Assembly (NCBI GenBank): GCA_902560015.1
Contig: CACEKA010000005.1
Location: 1-58,656, forward strand
Direction: 5' to 3'
DNA from: an uncultured Pelagibacteraceae bacterium
GTDB taxonomy: Bacteria > Pseudomonadota > Alphaproteobacteria > Pelagibacterales > Pelagibacteraceae
Length of the DNA: 58,656 nt
Position numbers and translations under genes: made by a program. Shown here in pieces: positions 53,362 through 58,656 of the stretch. Within the stretch, counting starts at the first letter, position 1; every line of letters starts with the position of its first letter. Under the pieces are notes generated by a model that saw only the letters and a list, made by a program, of their open reading frames with translations, did not search any database and was not told where the DNA came from.

Positions 53362-53915
53362 TAATCATACTTCCATTTAATGCCACATCCAGCACTTGGA
53401 ATTTGATCTTGTGGTCCATTACCAGTTTCAGCAATTTGCTTCATAGATTTTAACAGATCACTTTCTCCATCTTTAACTGGTACAAAGTTTTTAAGCTCTC
53501 TTAATCTGCCTCTATACTGAAGTTCTAAATCTTTATTGTAACCAAAAAAATCTGGCGTACATACTGCTTCATATGATTTAGCAATTTCTTGCGTATCATC
53601 GTGTAAGTATGGAAAATTAAAATGATTATCACTTGAAAATTTAATCATATTGTCAAAAGAATCTTCTGGATAGTTAATAAAATCATTAGAACATATCGCA
53701 ACAGAATTAATTCCTATATTTTTTAATTTATTACAGTCTTCAACTATTTCTTTGGTAATAGCTTTTACATATGGACAGTGATTACAAATAAACATTATCA
53801 AAGTTCCATTTTCTCCTTTGATATCATTTAAAGAAATAATTTTATTATCTGTAGATTTTAATTCAAAGGGTAAGGCTTTTTTACCAAAATCACATATTGG
53901 AGTTTGAACTGGCAT
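53361..53915 (-). CDS. Thioredoxin-fold redoxin (peroxiredoxin-like)
   Basis: The 184-residue protein belongs to the AhpC/TSA-redoxin group with the segment LIMFICNHCPYVKAI; C44 and C47 form a CxxC pair. FNFPYLHDDTQEIAKSYEAVCTPDFFGYNKD and the C-terminal PSAGCGIKWK are typical of this thioredoxin-like subgroup found widely in marine bacteria and plastids. No signal peptide is present, so it is cytoplasmic. Its partner is unknown. The gene is divergent from the gamma-carbonic anhydrase gene. Confidence 0.86.
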   Translation of the reverse strand: MPVQTPICDFGKKALPFELKSTDNKIISLNDIKGENGTLIMFICNHCPYVKAITKEIVEDCNKLKNIGINSVAICSNDFINYPEDSFDNMIKFSSDNHFNFPYLHDDTQEIAKSYEAVCTPDFFGYNKDLELQYRGRLRELKNFVPVKDGESDLLKSMKQIAETGNGPQDQIPSAGCGIKWKYD

Positions 53916-53935
53916 ATTGTAAGAATATATAAATT

Positions 53936-54448
53936 ATGTTTTACGATTTAAAAGATAAAAAACCACAAAACTCTGGCGAAAATTGGGTAGCCCCTAATGC
54001 AACTATAATTGGTGATGTTACTTTAGAAAAAAACTCAAGTATATGGTTTAATGCAGTATTACGGGGAGATATCGAAAACATTCACATAGGTGAGGGATCA
54101 AATATCCAAGATGGAAGTGTTTTACATACTGATCCAGGCTGCCCCTTAAAAGTTGGAAAAGACGTAACAGTAGGTCACTTAGTAATGCTTCATGGATGTA
54201 CTATCGGAGATAATAGCTTGATTGGAATTGGAGCAGTTATACTTAACAAAGCTAAAATTGGAAAAAATTGTATTATAGGTGCTAAAGCTTTAATTACCGA
54301 AAACAAAGAAATACCAGATAATTCATTGGTAGTAGGTTCACCAGGTAAAGTCATAAGAGATGTAACAGATGAAGAAAAAAAAGCAGTATTAGAAAACACA
54401 AAACGTTATCAAGATAATTGGAAAAAATATTCAAAATCAATTTTTTAA
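53936..54448 (+). CDS. Gamma-carbonic anhydrase family protein
   Basis: The 170-residue left-handed beta-helix protein matches the YrdA/PaaY/gamma-CA group: hexapeptide repeats (IGDVTLEKNSSIWFNAVLRGD), IGEGSNIQDGSVLHTDPGCPL with one zinc histidine, then VGHLVMLHGCTIGDNSLIGIGA with the other two, and GSPGKVIRDVTDEE. The zinc ligands are intact, but many family members lack measurable carbonic anhydrase activity, so enzymatic function is not assured. It is followed by a DUF1330 gene. Confidence 0.9.
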   Translation: MFYDLKDKKPQNSGENWVAPNATIIGDVTLEKNSSIWFNAVLRGDIENIHIGEGSNIQDGSVLHTDPGCPLKVGKDVTVGHLVMLHGCTIGDNSLIGIGAVILNKAKIGKNCIIGAKALITENKEIPDNSLVVGSPGKVIRDVTDEEKKAVLENTKRYQDNWKKYSKSIF

Positions 54449-54461
54449 AAAGGAGAATAAA

Positions 54462-54752
54462 ATGGCAGTAGGTTATGTAATAGCACAATTAAAAGTAACT
54501 AACCCTGAAAATTACAAAGAGTATGTGGAAAAGGTACCTGAAGTTATTAAAAAATATGGTGGAGAATATCTTGCGAGAGGTGGAGATCATCAGGTAGTTG
54601 AGGGTGAAGATAATTTTCCAAGAATAGTTATCATTAAGTTTCCATCTTATGAAAAAGCTTTAGAATGGTATCATTCAGATGAGTACAAACCTGTTAAAGA
54701 TATACGTTTGGCAAATTCTGAGGGAAGCAATATTATAGTTAAAGGAATATGA
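54462..54752 (+). CDS. DUF1330 family protein
   Basis: The 96-residue protein is a ferredoxin-like dimeric alpha-beta barrel of the DUF1330 group: GYVIAQLKVTNPENYKEYVEKVPEVIKKYGGEYLARGG, then RIVIIKFPSYEKALEWYHSDEYKPV and R-x-ANSEGSNIIVKG. No catalytic role is established for the family. It has a strong AAGGAGAATAAA leader and overlaps the next secreted-protein gene by ATGA, which suggests co-expression. Confidence 0.87.
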   Translation: MAVGYVIAQLKVTNPENYKEYVEKVPEVIKKYGGEYLARGGDHQVVEGEDNFPRIVIIKFPSYEKALEWYHSDEYKPVKDIRLANSEGSNIIVKGI

Positions 54753-55690
54753 AAAAAATTTTACTAACATTACTAATTACTCTATTCAGTTCATCAATTT
54801 TTGCTTCTGATGATAAACCAGGTAGATTCTTTGAAGATCAGCCAGATATAACAGATGATTATCAAATTCATTTTAATTATGTATTAGCAGCTGATAGTGA
54901 AGATCGTGAGTGGGATATAAATGGTAAGATGGAAAAAATATTATTAGAATTAAATGAAGCTATGGCCAAAGCAACAGCTGAATATAAAAAAGGGGACGGG
55001 GTATCTAGAAAGTATAAGTTAGATTATCGTGCAGATGGCAAATTAGATATTACATTTATAAGATTGGATAAAAAACACAAAGAACTACATAAATGGGCAA
55101 ACAATGACATCATACCCTTCTTAAATAAAATTAAAGGTCAAAATAATATTAAGAAACATTATTATAATTTTGCTGATTTTAATAATGTAGATGGTGGAGA
55201 AGCTGGTGTTGGTTATGGCACAACTTACTTGAGAAATAAGCATAATGGATCAGATAAAAAAAAAATGCTAGTTACGTTGCACGAGTTACATCATAGTAAT
55301 GGTGGAGGTTATAATTGTGTTCCAGGTGTAAGTAATGGCCATTACACCAATCGTGATTTAAAATTACAATTAAATCAGGGAACAAAACTAGGTAAGGTTT
55401 ATGCCCATAATAAACCTGACTGTCCACAATTGCAGGACTCAGTGTTTTTATCACCCACATCAAAAACACCTTATGATCCCTATGAGGTAAATTGTTTGTT
55501 TAAAATAGGTAAATTTACAAACAAAAAATTTATGAAAGTAATTAATAAGATGAAAAAAGATCCAAATAAAAAGATAAGTTGGAAAAATAGATTTGGTTCA
55601 AGTTGTCGATACAGAGATTGGGATCGTGCTAAGGGAGGATTTTATATTTGGGGCGTGCAAGAAAATATTGCCGCAACATTAAATAATTGA
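54749..55690 (+). CDS. Secreted protein of unknown family with HExxH zinc-protease motif (copy 1)
   Basis: The 313-residue protein has a signal peptide (cleavage likely after SSIFA, residue 19) and then a KPGRFFEDQPD block. The central motif is TLHELHHSNGGGYNC: H178-E179-x-x-H182, the zinc-binding pattern of zincin metalloproteases, followed by C190. H220 (VYAH) and the DCPxLxDSV block (C225) lie downstream, with another cysteine at 249. I recognise no named family. Tandem copy 2 keeps HExxH, the 12-residue step to the cysteine and the 42-residue step to the histidine. A periplasmic or extracellular metalloprotease is the structural inference. Its start overlaps the DUF1330 stop. Confidence 0.75.
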   Translation: MKKILLTLLITLFSSSIFASDDKPGRFFEDQPDITDDYQIHFNYVLAADSEDREWDINGKMEKILLELNEAMAKATAEYKKGDGVSRKYKLDYRADGKLDITFIRLDKKHKELHKWANNDIIPFLNKIKGQNNIKKHYYNFADFNNVDGGEAGVGYGTTYLRNKHNGSDKKKMLVTLHELHHSNGGGYNCVPGVSNGHYTNRDLKLQLNQGTKLGKVYAHNKPDCPQLQDSVFLSPTSKTPYDPYEVNCLFKIGKFTNKKFMKVINKMKKDPNKKISWKNRFGSSCRYRDWDRAKGGFYIWGVQENIAATLNN

Positions 55691-55692
55691 AA

Positions 55693-56559
55693 ATGAAAAA
55701 ATTATTCTTAATTTTAATAATCACATTATTCAGTTCATCAATTTTTGCAGCTGACGAAAAACCAGGAAGATTCTTTGAAGACCAGCCAGATGTAAATGAT
55801 GATTACCAAATTCATTTTATCTATCTCCTAGCAAAAAAAACTAAAGATAAAGAAAGAGATATCAATGGATGGATAGAAAAAGAAGTTAAAAAAATAGATG
55901 ATTTATTTTTCAAAATGACTGGAGATAAGCAAAGATTAAAATTTGATTATCGAAAAGACGGTAAGCTTGATATTTCATTCGCGAGATTGGATCGTAAAGC
56001 AAGAAAAGGTGGATGGAATGTTAATTATCCAGATTATTATTTACAAAAACAAGGATTTAATAATCCAAAGAAATTGTATTTTTCTTTTACCGATGCATCA
56101 AGTGGTGATGGAGGACAAATGGGACCTCATCATGGATATTTGTTTATTAAGAGAGCCTCAGGTCAAATAACAAAAATAGCAATCCATGAATTACTTCATG
56201 GAAATGGGTTTGCTATGCCTTGTACTAAAGGGGTTAAAAATGGAGCTCATTTAGGTACAGGTATTCTTAGCCAAGATCTGTCAAAAAAATTTGGAAAAGC
56301 TGTTTACGATCATAAAGATCCAACATGTCCCGATCTAAAAGACTCAGTTTATTTAACCCCAACATCAGATAATCCTTTTGATCCACTGCAAATTGCATGT
56401 GCGTTAGGCCAAAAAAAAAGAGGGAATCCTCCTGGTAATTACGAGATACCAGCTAGATATACTCATAAAAAATTACTTAAAGGTAGAAAAAATGAGTGGT
56501 GCACATATAAATTGACAGAATATGCAGAAGAAAAATGGTTTAAAAAGTGGAAAAAATAA
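55693..56559 (+). CDS. Secreted protein of unknown family with HExxH zinc-protease motif (copy 2)
   Basis: The 288-residue protein is the tandem paralogue of the preceding one. The signal peptide and the first ~40 residues (SSSIFA, KPGRFFEDQPD, DDYQIHF) are nearly identical, also at the DNA level, while the rest has diverged. HELLHGNG gives H165-E166-x-x-H169 with C177; H207 and C212 (VYDHKDPTCPxLxDSV) match copy 1 in spacing, as does the PTSDNPFDP block. I start at ATG 55693; a TTG two codons upstream would also read. Only two bases separate it from copy 1. Confidence 0.75.
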   Translation: MKKLFLILIITLFSSSIFAADEKPGRFFEDQPDVNDDYQIHFIYLLAKKTKDKERDINGWIEKEVKKIDDLFFKMTGDKQRLKFDYRKDGKLDISFARLDRKARKGGWNVNYPDYYLQKQGFNNPKKLYFSFTDASSGDGGQMGPHHGYLFIKRASGQITKIAIHELLHGNGFAMPCTKGVKNGAHLGTGILSQDLSKKFGKAVYDHKDPTCPDLKDSVYLTPTSDNPFDPLQIACALGQKKRGNPPGNYEIPARYTHKKLLKGRKNEWCTYKLTEYAEEKWFKKWKK

Positions 56560-56567
56560 TAATTTTT

Positions 56568-56771
56568 TCAATTAAATAAGAGACCGTTGACTGAATAAAC
56601 TATTAATCCAATTATTATTAAAAATAGAGTTAAAAAAGAAATTTGCCCGCTTAACTTTGTTTTAATCTTCGTTTTACCTTCTTTAAATTTTTTAACATGA
56701 ATGCTGCCAAATCTCATTACAACTAATCCTAAAATTATAAGAAATGCTGTGAATATATATCCAGTAACCAT
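56568..56771 (-). CDS. Small two-helix membrane protein
   Basis: The 67-residue protein has two hydrophobic helices (about 5-21 and 43-61) joined by a basic loop HVKKFKEGKTKIKTK, so it is probably a hairpin in the inner membrane with the loop in the cytoplasm. Its ATG directly follows the stop of the PNPOx-like gene, which supports it being real. No family recognised. Confidence 0.6.
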   Translation of the reverse strand: MVTGYIFTAFLIILGLVVMRFGSIHVKKFKEGKTKIKTKLSGQISFLTLFLIIIGLIVYSVNGLLFN

Positions 56772-57377
56772 CTATGGAACTAACCAAGTATCTTTATTAT
56801 TTTCCAAATTAAACTTAGCTCTCCGGTGACCTTTGGCTGCTAAATAAAGCCATTCAATAGATTTTATTTTACATTGAATAACGGTAAAGTTTTTATAACC
56901 TTCTTCACTTTGTTCTTTAGTATAATCAAAATTATCTAATTCTGGTTTTAATCCAGAAGTTGGAATTTCACTTTCTGTACCTGGTCCATTATCAACTAAA
57001 TAACATTTTCTAGATATATGTTGTGTTTTTGACCAAGACTCCTTTGTTATTTCATTATCATGATTAACAATACATTCAACTTTTAGTCTAACTTGGATTT
57101 TTTCTTCTTTATCATAAAATAACATTGCAGCATGTTGATTAGCTTTTAATTTTGCAATTTTATCCGATCTAATATCACTATGGTATTGGACAAGATTATT
57201 ATTTTCATCAGCCTTTCTAAGAACGACTATTCGTCCATCAAGGTCAGATTGATCTCCACAAATAAAAACTGGTATTCTAAAAGGTGAGCTTCTATCTTTG
57301 ACTGCATTAGTTAGCATTGACCAAATTTTCTTTTTGATCTCTGTAAAGTCCTCGTAATAAGGAACAGTGTCAGTCAC
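56772..57377 (-). CDS. Pyridoxamine 5'-phosphate oxidase-like flavin-binding protein
   Basis: The 201-residue protein has the split-barrel flavin-binding fold of the PNPOx-like superfamily: SPFRIPVFICGDQSDLDGRIVVLRKAD near 36-62, HSDIRSDKIAKLKANQHAAMLFYD near 71-95, VRLKVECIVNHD, and the C-terminal EWLYLAAKGHRRAKF. True PdxH ends in a conserved PxR/RL tail that is not obvious here, so it may use another substrate or be a heme/FMN-binding relative. A GTG start is used; the gene begins three bases after the stop of the dehydrogenase gene upstream. Confidence 0.82.
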   Translation of the reverse strand: MTDTVPYYEDFTEIKKKIWSMLTNAVKDRSSPFRIPVFICGDQSDLDGRIVVLRKADENNNLVQYHSDIRSDKIAKLKANQHAAMLFYDKEEKIQVRLKVECIVNHDNEITKESWSKTQHISRKCYLVDNGPGTESEIPTSGLKPELDNFDYTKEQSEEGYKNFTVIQCKIKSIEWLYLAAKGHRRAKFNLENNKDTWLVP

Positions 57378-57380
57378 AGA

Positions 57381-58256
57381 TTATTTTTTCTTCTTGAGAA
57401 GAGCAATTAAGCTTGAGCTATCCCAACGATTACCACCCATTTCTTGAACTTTAGCGTAGTAACCATCAATTAGCTCTGTAATTGGAACAGGTGAGCCATT
57501 CTTTTTTGCCTCTTCAATTACAATTGCTAGATCTTTTCTCATCCAGTCTACAGCAAAACCATAATCAAACTTATCATCAGTCATGGTTCGATATCGATTT
57601 TCCATCTGCCATGATTGAGCAGCTCCTTTTGATATAGTCTCCATTACTTTATCCATATCAAGACCAGCATTAATTCCAAAGTTAATAGCCTCAGATAAAC
57701 CTTGGACAGCACCTGCGATACACATTTGGTTCATCATTTTAGTTAATTGACCACTTCCAGTAGGACCAATTAATTTTACTTTTCTACTATAGCAATCAAT
57801 AACTGGCTCTGCTTTTTTAAATATATCTTCATCACCACCAACCATAACAGTAAGAATTCCACCTTCAGCTCCTGCTTGGCCACCAGAGATAGGTGCATCT
57901 AAAAAATCAAAGCCTTTGTCTTTTGCTGCTTTATATAGTTCTCTAGATATCTCAGCAGATACAGTTGAGTTATCAATATAAACACAACTCTTTTTTGCAG
58001 TGTTGAACAATCCGTTTTCTCCAAGAGATACCTCTCTTAAATCATTATCATTTCCAACACAGGTAAAAATAAAGTCAGCACCTTCAGCTGCTTTTGCAGG
58101 TGTATCAGCTTTTGAACCTTTGTATTCTGCGATCCATTTATCAGCTTTAGCACCTGTTCTGTTATAAACAGTTACATTGTGGCCAGCTTTTGATATATAA
58201 CCAGCCATTGGATAACCCATGACACCAAGACCTATGAAAGCAACATTACAAGACAT
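57381..58256 (-). CDS. NAD(P)-dependent 3-hydroxyisobutyrate dehydrogenase family protein
   Basis: The 291-residue protein is a beta-hydroxyacid dehydrogenase: GLGVMG at 9-14 for the cofactor, VYNRTGAKADKW, FLDAPISGGQAGAEGGILTVMVGG near 115-138 and GSGQLTKMMNQMC, where the lysine is the catalytic one. Relatives include tartronate semialdehyde reductase and 3-hydroxyisobutyrate dehydrogenase. The substrate is unresolved. It shares a transcript with the PNPOx-like and small membrane protein genes. Confidence 0.9.
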   Translation of the reverse strand: MSCNVAFIGLGVMGYPMAGYISKAGHNVTVYNRTGAKADKWIAEYKGSKADTPAKAAEGADFIFTCVGNDNDLREVSLGENGLFNTAKKSCVYIDNSTVSAEISRELYKAAKDKGFDFLDAPISGGQAGAEGGILTVMVGGDEDIFKKAEPVIDCYSRKVKLIGPTGSGQLTKMMNQMCIAGAVQGLSEAINFGINAGLDMDKVMETISKGAAQSWQMENRYRTMTDDKFDYGFAVDWMRKDLAIVIEEAKKNGSPVPITELIDGYYAKVQEMGGNRWDSSSLIALLKKKK

Positions 58257-58268
58257 AATTTATTTCCT

Positions 58269-58656
58269 ATGTTTAATAGTTTGAAGTTTAAAGTAATTTT
58301 TTTTGGATTTATTTTTACATTTTTTTCTAGCTTTGGACAGAGTTATTTTTTAGGACTATTTAATTCTAGTATTAGAGAGACATTATCAATAACACATGGA
58401 CAATTTGGCTCAATCTATGCATCAGCTACTCTGTGTAGTAGTATTTTATTAATTTGGGTTGGAAAAAAAATAGATGATGTAAATGTTTTTAAGTTTGCAC
58501 TTTTTGTAACCATCTTATTATCATTTGCTTGTTTTTTCTTTTCAAAAATTTCATCAGTTTTATTACTTTTTATTGCAATTTTTTTAATGAGATTTTCAGG
58601 TCAAGGAATGATGTCTCATACAGCATCAACTACAATTTCAAGATATTTTACTAAAA
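58269..58656 (+). CDS. MFS transporter, N-terminal fragment
   Basis: An ATG opens a frame that runs past the end of the window: 129 residues with at least three or four hydrophobic helices, including FSSFGQSYFLGLFNSSIRE and LSITHGQFGSIYASATL, which match the start of a subgroup of major facilitator proteins. FLMRFSGQGMMSHTA follows. The gene is divergent from the dehydrogenase gene with a 12-base spacer. The product is truncated by the window edge; substrate unknown. Confidence 0.75.
   Translation, partial: MFNSLKFKVIFFGFIFTFFSSFGQSYFLGLFNSSIRETLSITHGQFGSIYASATLCSSILLIWVGKKIDDVNVFKFALFVTILLSFACFFFSKISSVLLLFIAIFLMRFSGQGMMSHTASTTISRYFTK

Noticed and set aside
1..58656. CRISPR arrays, insertion sequences, prophage or integrative element ends
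   Set aside because: No spaced direct repeats, transposase, integrase or terminal inverted repeats were found; the lone tRNA is not flanked by an integrase or a duplicated 3' end.

Overview
The window looks like a piece of a streamlined marine alphaproteobacterial genome of the SAR11 / Pelagibacterales type. The evidence is its very AT-rich sequence, arginine written almost always as AGA, genes packed end to end with few spacers above 150 bp, overlapping convergent 3' ends, and a gene content dominated by uptake systems for small organic osmolytes, sulfonates, amino acids and carboxylates. This assignment is inference from composition and gene content; there is no rRNA in the window. No phage, insertion sequence, integrase or CRISPR array was seen, and no spacer exceeds about 200 bp.

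Layout. 1-4.9 kb: tail of a 2-hydroxyacid dehydrogenase, an aldehyde dehydrogenase, and a TRAP transporter in the order dctP-dctM-dctQ. 5-8.6 kb: glycine-betaine type ABC transporter proX-proV-proW. 8.6-13.9 kb: LysE exporter, zinc-ribbon protein, alpha/beta hydrolase, HisD-family dehydrogenase, phosphotransacetylase and epoxide hydrolase. 13.9-18.2 kb: iron(III)-type ABC transporter. 18.3-20.5 kb: BASS-family transporter, a double winged-helix regulator and a small tail-anchored protein. 20.5-30.4 kb: Ldh2-family dehydrogenase and tauCBA, divergent from an omega-aminotransferase, alanine dehydrogenase and an FAD/GcvT two-domain dehydrogenase. 30.4-32.4 kb: second small tail-anchored protein, tRNA-Met, glycosyltransferase, methyltransferase. 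32.4-40.6 kb: apt, mtnP, mtnA, DUF1015, TrpB2, an aldolase/SDR fusion and a SpeD-SpeE fusion. 40.6-44.1 kb: polar amino acid ABC transporter without an ATPase gene, PhyH dioxygenase, DUF6165. 44.1-49.3 kb: GT9, AbrB-like membrane protein and tctC-tctB-tctA. 49.3-58.7 kb: hydrolase, two EamA permeases, GT4, redoxin, gamma-carbonic anhydrase, DUF1330, two secreted HExxH proteins of unknown family, a small membrane protein, a PNPOx-like protein, a 3-hydroxyisobutyrate dehydrogenase relative and the start of an MFS transporter.

How the parts may work together. Betaine uptake and the FAD/GcvT protein suggest N-methyl amine use. The taurine-type transporter, aminotransferase, alanine dehydrogenase, Ldh2-family enzyme and, 10 kb away, the HisD-like enzyme and phosphotransacetylase suggest sulfonate use, although no desulfonating enzyme lies here. 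The 32-40 kb block can be read as methylthioadenosine production by SpeD-SpeE and disposal by MtnP, MtnA and a class II aldolase/SDR (a DHAP-shunt-like route). The strongest non-coding pattern is that all six solute-binding-protein genes are followed, before the next transporter gene, by an inverted repeat, and most share a similar purine-rich leader.
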